Source: Gymnothorax reevesii
Taxonomy: Eukaryota; Chordata; Actinopteri; Anguilliformes; Muraenidae
Assembly: GCA_029721435.1 (NCBI GenBank)
Contig: CM056583.1
Location: 56,356,120-56,420,119, forward strand
Reading direction: 5' to 3'
Length of the DNA: 64,000 nt
Shown: positions 1 to 12,100 of the stretch, one piece after another
Layout: each line of letters opens with the position of its first letter
Numbering within the stretch: the first letter of the stretch is position 1
The notes under the pieces: model-generated
What the model saw: only the letters and a program-made list of their open reading frames with translations
The model's database searches: none
Told to the model about the DNA's origin: nothing
Program-made: the position numbers and the translations under genes

Positions 1-574
1 ACTAGCAGGTACTAAAATGTGAAGCGCAACATTGCTGCCCACTGGTTGGTCAGAGAGAATCATCACTGTGAAAGACGACTCCGTAGTCGACCTCGGGACA
101 TCTCATTTGAGTTAGATTGAAGAGTCTCAAGATCAGCGTAGTTATTATGATCATCAACTTATTTTGTTTTAGGCAACTGGTTCGATATACAGTACAGTCG
201 CCGTTAAAACCGAAGAGACGACGTTAGTTAACGCTCTGTTACCTTGGACATTTCGCCCTTCTAACCCATTTCTAACCACAATCTAACTCGCGATAAAGCG
301 GTACTTCACACTGCTGACCAATGAGCCGTATCACAGGACAATTTACCGCCAGGAATAACCACATGTGGCTCCACATGTGAACTGAATGTAGTACTGCATG
401 TAAGTTATAGAATAGAGGGCATTTTGACTGTTAGAATTACGTTTGTGTTTGCCGTCATGCATTTTAACATCTTTTTATTTTCTCGTCCAGTGAAAGTGGA
501 AGTGAGAGTTTATGCGACCTCTGGAAAGTGTGTGGCTGATCATTTCCTCCGTTAAAAAGCCTAGCATGAACAAG

Positions 575-606
<32 letters not shown>

Positions 607-1798
607 TAAATTCGACAGTGTAATATAAGCAATTGTATTCTCGAAGGAAATTTTTTTTGGTATTTTAAATATATGTCTTATTGCAGAAACTGTGATTCTG
701 AGAGTTTGTGGGTAGACCTTCAGCTAAGTGTGCCGCAATTGATTTATTGGTTTTGAAAAGCCAACCGCACTATAAATAAACAAATTGGCAATATACAACT
801 TAAGAGCCTATGAGCTTATGCTCACGCTATCCTCCGAAATCATGAGTTTTCGGATCTGCAGAGGTGTGAGGTCGTCTCTAGCCAAGGAGTCAATCTTCGT
901 CCTAAACTGTGGGGAAATACGTCATATCACGATAGGTTCCATAGTTGTGAATGTGATGTCAGTTTATGGTTGGGCATTTTATAGAAAATATCTGCCACGA
1001 GCAGAGCAAGTCATTAAATCTTTAATAGGCTATAATAAGCTTAAAGGGATTATAAGGGTGACAATGAGTAATAAATAGAGATTACACAAACTGAGCTGTA
1101 TTTAATCAGTGCCAGGTGTATCCGCTTTTCATTCCGTGAATTCAGTTTACGAAAGAGCCATTCAGTTTTAAGTGACATTTAGTTATTGTCCTTTAGAAAT
1201 AAAATATTGAGCAGATCTTTTTTTAACATTGTGTTTTCCTTATTGATTGATATATAATAAGCTTACTAAAAATAACCTGTGTAAGGTTCCGCAAATAGTT
1301 TATTTTGCTTGTTTTTTTTTTTTTTTTGTGCATTCAAGAGTCGTTATGGTCGAACTAAATTCATACTGTACACAATTCTTGTCCAGTTGCAAGCTTTGCG
1401 AACATTATATTTGACCGTCTGAATGGTGATGACAAATCATTAAAACAAATCCAGACGATACAAAACGTTTTGTCATGAAAAATTGGTTAAAAATAGCCTA
1501 TTAGCATTTTAAAACGGATCAGTATAAATATTATACTGTTATAATATGATATTATAAATCGAAAAACATTCAAGCTCTTTCCGTAAATGAATTTTACTGA
1601 GACAGGGTGCAAGTAATCTTCGATATAGGAATGGATAGAAGCTACTAAATTACAGGTTTGGAACAGGAAAAATAGTATATTTCGGCACTTGAGTGTAAAA
1701 TAGGCCTAATAGAACATTAAAGCATACATTATCTCCGAACATAAAATACTGCAGATGATACCTGACAAACAAAATCCACACCAAAAAATAGTATGATA
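1..1798. other. Putative hnrnpd intron 4 or 3' region, no gene seen
   Basis: AT-rich sequence with no exon that I can recognise. The C-terminal hnrnpd exons, which should encode the linker after RRM2 and the glycine/tyrosine-rich tail, were looked for on the minus strand and not found. This stretch is therefore probably intron. The short open frames here, such as the 97-codon one at 785-1078, have no familiar domain. Confidence 0.5.
575..604. repeat. poly(A) tract
   Basis: Uninterrupted run of about 30 A. It could be the tail of a decayed retroposon, but no recognisable body was seen next to it. Confidence 0.9.
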
Positions 1799-2356
1799 TT
1801 TAATTGGAAGTGGCTATATCTACGGCACCGTACATGGTGATTTGGGGATATATTTTACAGCACGCGTGCGCACTGAGGTTTCTTCACTTATATTGGCAGC
1901 TTCCAAGCTTAGCACCCTTGTCTGCGGTCTACGGCGGCATGTTTGTTTTTAATACAATCTCTCAGACCGCTTTCGCATAAGGTACAATTGTTCGGTACCG
2001 TGCCACAGTGCGATTGGGTAGTATGTTTTGGGGAATTTTATTATTGAGAAGGGGCTTTAGAATATTAATATCACAAATGCATGTTGCGTGCGCTGTAGCA
2101 ACCCAGCGTGTCATCACACAGTAACATGGATTACCACGCATAGCGGCACAAGAAATTAAACTTGAAATTTTCCTGGCTGAATTTCAGTGGCTAAATCATC
2201 AAAATTGCTCCCCACAACTGTTAAACGCGAGTCCATCATCGAGGGTTTGCCCGGAGGCGCCGCCTCCATGCATGCCCACTCCGACTTCCGACTTACCATA
2301 AATATAGCCCTGAATCACCGTTTATGGCGCCGTAGATATAGCCACTGCCAATTTAA
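1799..2356. mobile_element. Foldback MITE-like element with ~60-bp inverted ends
   Basis: The left arm (about 1799-1860) and right arm (about 2297-2356) are imperfect reverse complements. They share the core AGTGGCTATATCTACGGC followed by RCC, then GGTGATT and TATATTT blocks. The 450-bp interior has no coding potential I recognise. Target-site duplications are not clear because both flanks are AT-rich (TTTAAT). The structure fits a non-autonomous DNA transposon; the superfamily was not determined. Confidence 0.65.
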
Positions 2357-2801
2357 TAATCCAATAATCCGCACTAAAGTTTTAAATAGTAGCACAGGTT
2401 GAGCAAACTGTATAGTCTAAAATAAAAAGGTTTGCAGAAATGATTTCTGGCATCACCCCCACCAAAGCAAATCAATATTTTATGTAGGCTAACGTTCCTC
2501 TTGAATTCATATATGGAAATTAATCACCAAAAAGCTGTTCCATTATCTACATGTAGGGACTACTGTCAACACGACCATCTCAACCGCCCTCGTGGCTCAG
2601 ATATGATTAAACCAACACCTGGCTAATGGGCTATCGCCCAGCTACCACGCGCGCGGTAGGCGCCGGGAAGTCTTCTTTCGTCTTTGTGCACGTTGTTATG
2701 GCCCCAATTTGTTATGACATATCGGACAGCAAGGGATGACAGACAAAAGTGTAAAACTTTAACAGATTTAATAAAACAAAGGCTGACCAAGATTGAAATA
2801 C

Positions 2802-3330
2802 ACTGCCCGGCCAAAAAAAGTCACCATTTGGAAATAAATGAACAAATTCTATAATTGGATCATTATTGCGGTTATTAATGTTTCAGCTGGCAATAATCTT
2901 TTTTACCCTGACTGATGAAGCGCGTCGCTACTCATTTCTGAAAAAATCATGTCAGAAGACACATCCCTTGATAGTGGAAAAGATGTTACAGTATTTCAGA
3001 ACAGGCAAGTTATTGGCCTGTATTTAGCAAAGAAAACCATGAATGACAAGAACAAGTATGAGGAATCATTTTCACAAACAAATTTGCCACCACAAAGTCC
3101 TGACCTTAAACGCATTAAAAGTTATCGGGACGTGCTCAAGAAAGACCACAGAGTGGTTCAACCATTATGTCGAGAAGACAAGATCTCGGCCAAAAATTAT
3201 GGCATTTCTGATCGAAAATAAATGTCCTGGCATTGCATATAGTTGTAAAAACAATGACGAGACGAATATGCACTGTAATCAAAGCTACAGGGGTTCCAAT
3301 AGCCAATCGCTTTGTCATTAGCATTTCTTG
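2802..3330 (+). mobile_element. Decayed Tc1-like element, 5' part
   Basis: Starts at a TA followed by CACTGCCCGGCCAAAAAAAG, resembling the end of a Tc1-type element. From about 2949 a degenerate transposase N-terminus can be read, beginning MSEDTSLD and continuing DVTVFQ. The same opening, with changes, occurs at about 34,700, so the two copies belong to one family. No catalytic core is readable and the 3' end is uncertain. Confidence 0.5.
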
Positions 3331-5090
3331 ATCATTACGTGTCTCCCATTGGTGGTGGCTGTTCTGTTAATTAACTGTTTGATTGTTAACCAGGCAAACC
3401 TGATCGCAAACAGTTTAAGAGCAATTATGCGGGAAAGGGTGATTTTAATGAAGGCCTTCCTGACATCTGACGGTACAGTACGCCACTGCAAATGCTATCA
3501 ATTAGCTTACTCACGTTAGCGACACAGAGTTGGCACCGACCCAGTGCAGGACTCTGCTGTGAAGGTGGAGACATGTGACGGTGGTGTATTTGCAACAATT
3601 TAAAAAAAAAAAAAAAATTTCATGGAGCGGCGGCTGGGATTTAGGAATATATATAATACAATATGCTAATTAACACGTGATATATATACACAACGTCAAG
3701 ACGCCTGTCCCTCTGCACAGCTAACGACGAGATTTCCCGGTCCTACCGACAGCCTAACGCCCCCCTGCTCCCGGATTAACAACCTTTTCTTTGGTTTTAA
3801 CAGCGACTGTACTGTACGTTGCTTTACTTTTCAAAAGCGGTTTTGTTTGTTCACCAAAGCTGCTACATTTATGAAATGCGTTTCTCTTTGCCTGTGACCC
3901 CATTTGTGGTGAAATTATACGGTATTGTGTCTAGTCATGTTCCTCTAAAGAATTCCCTTTGCTACCCCCGTGTAAAGAAAATTGCACAGAAAAAGAACTA
4001 TACCGGTGTTGACGAATCATTTTTGTCTTAATGTCATATCAGATGAGATGAATCATCGTAAAGCAATAAATTCCAATACTCTGCCGCCATCTGGGCATTT
4101 GCTACATGTTTTGCCTTCAATTTCAATGTGAAATGTCTCGTGAAGCCTGAATGTCAAGATAATAAACAATAATCGTTTTGTCATATGTGTTATTTGCTTC
4201 TTTGTTATGAAGGAAAAAAGGTGAATTAAGACCTCGTTGTGTGGTGATTCCATAATTATTGCCAGGGGTTGTTGTTACATTATGGAATACTGATGGTACA
4301 CAAATGCCTTGAGACCATATATTGCCTTTTTCAATACTCGATGCCTTTTTACGGGTGGTACTCGGACACAACACCAGCTGCTATCCTATACATCAGGATA
4401 ATGTCAAACAGAAATTACAATCAAACACTCATGGACTTCGGTGCCATAACGTGGTGATGGTAGTGTGCGTGCCCTGATTTAAACACATAAATATTTAACA
4501 AAATCAATGGAATAAAAGTAAACTTGATATAACGGAGGATGCAGTCGCGGCAGTAACATGCTGCGTCGCAACAATAAGCAAGGACCACGAAGGCGGTACT
4601 ATCCTCTAATGGAAAAGCAACCCTAAAAAAGTACCCAGTTCCGAGTAGAGTAGAGTAGAGCAGAGCCGGTACCATGTAGTGGAAAAGCGCCAATATACAT
4701 CACCAACAATGTCAGCAGAAATAAGGTATATAATTCTTTAGCAATCCAAAGTGAGTGTCAGAAAACTTCAGGTCATTAAAGGAAATACAAAAACAAACAA
4801 ACAAAAAAATACAGTCTTCATAGAACACTTATTCCTGCAACAAGGGGCATTAACACACCATGGGCTGCGATAATAAGACATCTCAGAAAAGGTTTCCAAC
4901 CATTACTGGAAAGAGTGTCTTCAGTGCCAGCTCCAGTATCACAAAGACAATATTTTCAATCTACGCTAATAAAATCACAATTTCAATAACATTTTTCCAC
5001 AGGAAAATTTTGAATTCAAAAAATAAATTGAATAAAAAAAAAGAAAGACAAGACTGTCTGCAGTCAAACAGAAGAGTCATACCTTACTGA
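3331..5090. other. Putative hnrnpd intron 4, no gene seen
   Basis: Non-coding sequence between the Tc1 remnant and hnrnpd exon 4. It holds an A-run near 3602, three to four tandem AGTAG units near 4643-4662, and short chance open frames. I see no hnrnpd exon here. Confidence 0.5.
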
Positions 5091-5214
5091 GTCCAATGTT
5101 GTGGTACTTCTTCTCCATGATTTGCTTCACGGGCTCTTCATCTTTGAAGGTGATGAAGCAGAATCCTCGTCTTTTGTTTGTCTTGTTTTCCATGGGCAGC
5201 TCTATTGAATCCAA
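5091..5214 (-). CDS. hnrnpd: hnrnpd coding exon 4 (second half of RRM2)
   Basis: 124 bp. Acceptor TTTCAG at 5215-5217 and donor GTATGA at 5090 downward. Encodes [20 protein letters not shown] and on to YHNIGLSK, which contains RNP1 of RRM2. It joins exon 3 in phase 0 (GAG then TTG). Confidence 0.93.
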
Positions 5215-6094
5215 CTGAAAAAACACGCAGAATCATGTAAAAGATGGAAGGAAAGCTCCCTGTACCCTTTTTACGATCGAACACCAATCTTAAACCATAT
5301 ATCACCCTTGCAAAACAAGAGGGCAGCCTCTGAAATGCCTTCAAACAAAACAAAAAAAACACTCCAAATTGATTTGCGCAGAATTTTCAAAAAACAAGGT
5401 TCCAAAATGAAGCATGCATGGCACAATATGCCATTATAAACCTCCTGACTTCTGTGCTAGCAAGGTATGAAAACTGGCCATCCATTAATAAGATTGAATT
5501 TCAAATGGTTCACAACATGTGGCCAGTAATCTAGAACTGTGCTTCCAACTTTGAATGAAGTGCAGAATTATTGTCACAACCAAAAGTAAATGGACATCAG
5601 AAAAATCGAACACACAGTACTGAGCAAAAGATTTAGGCATTATATTTTTTAAAATTTAATTTTGTTCAAAAATGTCCATCTTTGTTATCTGCATTACTAC
5701 TGCTGATATGAAGGATATTTGAGATACCAAATACCAATTTAAAAAGAGTAATTTCACAAATTTATGTTTGCAATATGTATAAAATGAAGGAGATGCAAAT
5801 AATGTTGCCCTGACAGAGCCCTGGTCTCAACATGATCAAGTCTGTCAGAGATTATCTGGAGAAACAGAAGCAAGCGTGTCAGTTAGTCTGCAGATGAACT
5901 GAGGCAAGTTCTCTGGTATGCTTGGAACAGAAAAATAGGCCAGAAATTAGGACAGTGAGCTTGATTCTTAAGCAAAAGCTAGTCACACCAAAGCTAAATT
6001 TTATCAATTTTTTTATATTTAATTATTTTGGAAGCATCTCTGCCTAACTGAATAGTTTTAATTAAATCAAATTTACCAAAAACTTGTGTTTGTG

Positions 6095-6132
<38 letters not shown>

Positions 6133-9100
6133 CACAGTACTGTGTTGAAGTCTTTGGCACCCCACATTTTTTTAAAACTTAAATCTGGCTTTAGATGTTT
6201 ATTTTTTGTTTTCCACATTTGCGCCGCTAAAGATAAAAAGTATATTTGAAATTCCAAATGCTAAATAAAAAAAATTGTTTTATGAATAAATGTTGGCATC
6301 TCATTAAAAAACATTTGATACAGATAACATAGTCTTGACAGCCCTGATGTCAACATCATTGTGGCCGTCTGCAATTACTCAGAGGGATAGATGCAAGTGA
6401 GACAGTGTCTGCAGAAGAATCGTGCCAAGTTTTCCACTCTACTTAGAACAAGTAAAAAGCTGATAATCTTGCAAAGTATAGCACAAAAGGACAGTGCCCC
6501 ACATTTTTTGGCAAAAGGTAGTTACATCAAATTTTGGTTTGATATAGTGTTTAACAGTTTACAGCTCTGTTTAGTACATTTCTCAGGTATTAGAACCTTT
6601 TTATTTAAATCATTTTTGCAAGTATATTTGCCTTATGAAATTGCTTGAAATGTACCTAAAACTTTTGCACAGTGCTGTATAAATTATACATGTACAACCA
6701 CACCAAAGACATTTTGTAATTCTTACCTCTCCAAAACCGCCAAAGTATTCACGAATTTTATCCTCAGGGGTGTCTGGAGAAAGGCCTCCTACAAAGATCT
6801 TCTTCACTGGTTCTTTGGTTTTCATGGCCTTGGCCTTTTTAGGATCGATTACTTTGCCATTTAACTTGTGCTCCTTTTGTAACATAACCTACAACAAGCC
6901 AGACAAAGGGTCAAAACCAGAAGGAAAACATTAAACAGCATGACCTTTGATAAACCCCGGTCAGACCACGCAAAACTACTTTAAGTTTACTCCTCGATCA
7001 CTTCCCGAAGTCTCAAGTGCGCAATCTCACTACCTACAAACTTCTCGAAGTTCCGGCGGTGCCAAACACTACCGCACATGCTTAGAAATGTCAGAAACTG
7101 TGCTAATCCTCAGCTGTCGCAGAAATAGTACAGTGAATATGTATCTGATATGCAGGAAATGCAATGGTAATCAGTATTTGGGAATATCAAAAGTTTACTT
7201 TCTTGCAAACTTCTGTCTGATGGCAATGCTGCCACTGAACTCGGGCCATCTTGGTCAGAGCCATGGGTGTGTTGGGAGAGTTTGGATCATGGACCGTGTT
7301 GAGGGATTTCCAGCAAGTCTATCCTTGAGAAAATCAAGTTAATCATAAAACAGGAATGTATTCTTACCCTGCCGAGCTGCCTGTTGAGCTGATTTGTAAA
7401 TATTTGAATTCATTTCTCTGTCCAGGAAAATCCTGCCTCCTCCATCCACTTCCCGATAACTGCTGTGCAGTTTTGTTTCTTGTTGTAACACGAGTAGTTT
7501 CTTTAAATACAGCATATTCATGCCACAAACCAATTAGCAATTTAGTCTATGCTGTCTCCCAGTGGCCGCTGTTCAGAATAAATGGCGAAAAAATGCGCAA
7601 TTTCAATCTTAATTCACTTATATCACTAGCTCTGTGTCTCTCGCCGAACCTACAATCAACGTTAAGTCGGTAAAATCACGACACTGTCTATAGGCCCTTT
7701 CACAGTTACTACATAGTCCAGCATGTGCGCATGTCGGCATTCATCGAGTTATTTTCGGATAGGCAAGTCACATTTTTTTACAAGCTGTCGGTGTTAACTT
7801 TTGTCATGTCGAAATGGGGGAATTTATTGTCATGTGACTGGGTGTTCAAATTTTTGCAGCAAAATTGTTGAAGGGTGCACTGTATCGCAACATCGATTCC
7901 CAGCGAATTCTAAGATCCCCGGAAAGATTCTAAGATTCTTCTAAGATCTCCTCAGAAATCTCTCAGGGACTCCAAGTACAGCTAGATAGTGAACCTATGA
8001 TAGCTATGATGCCTATTTGAGAAGTTGTTTCAGCTCTGACTTGTCACTTTCAACGCCATCGCACACACGCAACCTCTTTGACCATTGATCACCAGGTTCT
8101 TTCATTTAAAGACCAAACAGGCAGTTTGGCCAGAGACATGTTATTTCATCACTAGCTTTAAGTGCGCCCTTCAACAATTTTACCGCAAAAAATTTGAACG
8201 CACAGTCACACAGCAATAAACTCTTAGCATTTCGATATGACAAAAGTAACACTGACAGCCTGTAAAGAAATATGACTTGACTATCTGTAAGTAACCTAAT
8301 GAATGCTGATATGAGCACACGCTTGACTACATAGTAACTGTGAAATGGCCTATACCATGCAGGCTAGCTTGATGAGTCAAACAAACACAGGAATACAAGT
8401 GCCCAAAAAAAATTGTAAAACAAACTGACGGCACAGCAGGAGATGGTATTAATCATGCGACAAACTACGCATAGTTTCAAGACTGTCTGACAAGACCACC
8501 GAAAACTGCAAGAAGTTTTGTGGGAGGTGAGAGACTTCAAGTTGGAGTGCGAAGTTTTGCGGGAAGTTTAGCTGATAAGTTTGAGGTGTCGGTGGTCACA
8601 CTTCCCAAACTACGAGAAGTAAAATGCCGGGAGGTGAAACTACGTGTATTTTTGTGTAGTCTGACCGGGGCCATACTGTAAATACAGAAGAGAAAACAAC
8701 ACTTCCCACGTGTTCCCATTTAGGAGAGAAGTCAAAAAATGTATTTTAAATTAAGGCTGGATGCAGACATGAGAGCAGATGTCAAGCTTCAAGATGGGTA
8801 CCTCATACTTACAATGATGATAGCAATGTCTTCAGTTTGGTTCTGATAAGTCATCAGTTAAACTATTCAATACAGGCTATCCACAAGGATCAATCTTAGC
8901 GCCATTGCTCTCCAGTCTTTATACTAATGACTTACCTGAAAGCTGCAATGGGGCTGGTTGTCAACTTTATGCTGACGATACAGTGATTTATGCATCAACT
9001 AGAAAGTCTAGAAAAGTGGCAACTGAAGTTTTAACTACGATTATGAAAGGTGTCTATCGATGGTTACAACAAAATCGCCTCTTGCACAATTTGAAAAAAC

Positions 9101-12100
9101 TGTCTCAATATATTTTTAAGTTAGAACACTGTCAAAACAGATAAACTACCAAGTGATGATACGAAATGAGATAATCAACGAGGTCAGTGAATTTGAATTT
9201 CTGGGTGTGAACTTCGACACTAATCTAAAATTTGACAAGCATATAAAAATATTTATAAAACACAGCTGCTCGCAGTTTTTGCCATCATGTCAAGTTAGAT
9301 CGTTATTATGCATTTTTCCACTAGCATGCATAAGAATAACACGTTTGTATCCCTTTTTACAATATTGTAACGTGTATATGCACTTCATATTTATGTGCTT
9401 CATGTTCTCTGGTGACATTCATGTACTGCATTTCTCCATTTACACTTTGGGTGATATTTTTAAAATGTTGCCTTCCTTTCTATATACACTTATTGCCATT
9501 GAAAGGCACAGGTGAAGCATGTACTACTTGTTGCAGGTTGAAGAATCAATCGGTTTTTGCTTCTCCAATGAGATACAAGTGGAAATGAAGAACAGTGCGT
9601 TGTGTTGTAATCCCAATGCGCGCCACATGGACACTCCACATACCTCAGTAATAACATTGTCATGTATATTGTTGTTTGTGTCATGTACTGTGACGCTTAA
9701 CTTTCTATTTTGGGTGTGGTCAATAGCCTACATAAAGCCAGTGAGAAAAAGAAATAAAACTGCTATGGCATCAAGAAAATGATACAGAAGAGAGAAAAAG
9801 AGGTATGTTCAGGTTTCTGCCATTGCTAGTCGGCGGTGGTCGGTGCCGACCAGCACTCTGAATGCACCGACCATCAATCCAACAACCACCACTCAGCCCA
9901 GAAAGCGCTTTTTCCGCACGGCACTATTTTTTCAAAGATCAGTTTAAACAAACGCATCCAGTGTCCAATAAAACCGCAAGAAACAAAACATAAATGACCC
10001 TAAATACCTGACCTGACATAGCCAATTCGCGGGAATCGTCTGCGGTGATCGTCATGGCAATCCGCCTATTATACATGTATTATGCTTTGACACGAGCAGA
10101 TGGCTGGCGGACAAATGGCCAAACAGAAGAATCAGGGCCCGAATGACAGATTTTTTCAGGTGAGATTCAGTGTTGCACTTAAAAGATAATAATCAGGGTT
10201 CGAAATTCAAGGTGATCCGCCAGCACACACTAGGGGTTTACAGCCATTGCACTATTTGTATTCGGGTTCGGATTCGGGCTTTTAAAAAAAAACTTTGGAT
10301 TAGTTATTCGGATTTGGGAAGAAACCGGAAGTGGGCGCACTAGAGACTTCCGCCGAGCAAGTCGGCTAGCTTCCGGTTTAGCTCTCGGCTAACTAGACAG
10401 GGAATTATTTAATCGTGAGGCTAGACTTTCTTTAAGACTTTCCAAACGTAATCGGACTGAATGGATCAAATTTTGCTTGTGAAACGAGTCATTTCGCTGG
10501 GGTTGTGAGTCTTGTGACCGTAAAAAAAAATGTATTCACCGTTTTATAGCCGCTTCTTTTCCCGTTATTGTCTAATATGAATAGGTGCGATCTAGGGGGC
10601 GACCGCAGTTATTTATATATGCGACACGTTGTCCACTCTAGTTCTTAGATCTCTGTGGGTCCTACCAAGTTCACACTGCACGCGACCGTGTTTGAGTGGA
10701 AGAAAAGCCTCTATTGACCCGATGTAATAACAAGTGCTTTTCTACTGAAAGCGTATCAATCACAGGAGAAATATACACATCTGAACTAATTCACAGAGTA
10801 CTTTAACCCCTTTATGCAGTAGACACCACAGCTTAGCAGCTGAGCAAAAGCGTCTTCTGTGAGATGTATGTGCGGGCCAGGTTTACCTTCTTCTTCTCTG
10901 GATTTATGGGCGGAGTTTAAAATCTTCAGGGGCATACGGCAGCCGCCACCTACTGTATTAATCTTACACTTTCGCGAGTGCCCCATCTATGAGCACCATA
11001 ATTAAAAACACGCAGTAACATGTTTTTTAACGTTTTCATTCAATCTATTGTATGTAATTGGCTCAAAATCCTGCTGAAAACACGCATCCAAACTTTTTTA
11101 TCTTTAGAAAAAAGCTCCCGAATAATAAGGAGAAACTTCAGACAGAAAAACTATTCGGGATCAAAGCATTATTTGTGTACTTCCGAACTTGTCTTCAAAC
11201 TAGTCCGAGAGTCTAATAAAATATTTTCAACATGGAAAGAATTCCGTGGCCTCCCTCTTTATCTACTTTTTATTTCCCAGAACGATTTCAAAAGGAGGCG
11301 CTAATAGTGTTCACTGCTCAGGGGCATATCGCAAGACCACCATTCGTGAACGTATTTATTTGGAAAAATGAAATTAAATGCCCATTTTAAATTTAAAAGG
11401 TCCGTTTTGAAGCTCCTTGACTTCAAAAAGGTAAATCATCAACGTAAATGTTTATATTTGTTCGAGATGAATGTCTTTAACCTTATGAATTAAATAGGCA
11501 GTTCTGTGAAATTATGCATAATAAACAGCTCGACTGAAAAAGTAAGCTTCCTACGTGAACAGATATGTTATGATATCATATCAGTGTTGGCTACATATCC
11601 TGCATTTTGGTATACACGAACGGTATTCTTTAGGTGCGATGTTTCATTAATTAGAATGAACAGAATGATCAAGTTTCATGTTATCCAGTCTGACCTTAAT
11701 AATGGCAGCGTTCTTCCAAACCGAAGACAGGAGTTGGAAACTAGCAATAGTTATAATCTCTAAATCCAGGACATCAGATTTATGAACCTGGTATAAACTG
11801 CTAGCAATGGTGCCATGTCTCTTTGCATTGTCCCAATTCAAATAAAAATGATAAAATAATAGGTAAATACATTTTGAATCTTTTCTGCATTAGACACAAA
11901 CAGCTGAGTAATATACTCAATATAACTCTATATTCAAAACCAGTCAACCATATTCGCAATGGCCTGCGGTCAGATGTTCAGAAGGCCTTCATTAACCTCA
12001 TACATTACCGCACGATTGCTCTCAAGCTGTTCCCATTAAAGTTTCCCTGATTAACAATCAATTTATAGACTGAACAACCAAGACCAATTCATGTAATAAT

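Noticed and set aside
785..1078. 97-codon plus-strand frame as a gene
   Set aside because: No recognised domain, no splice or promoter context, and AT-rich surroundings typical of chance frames.
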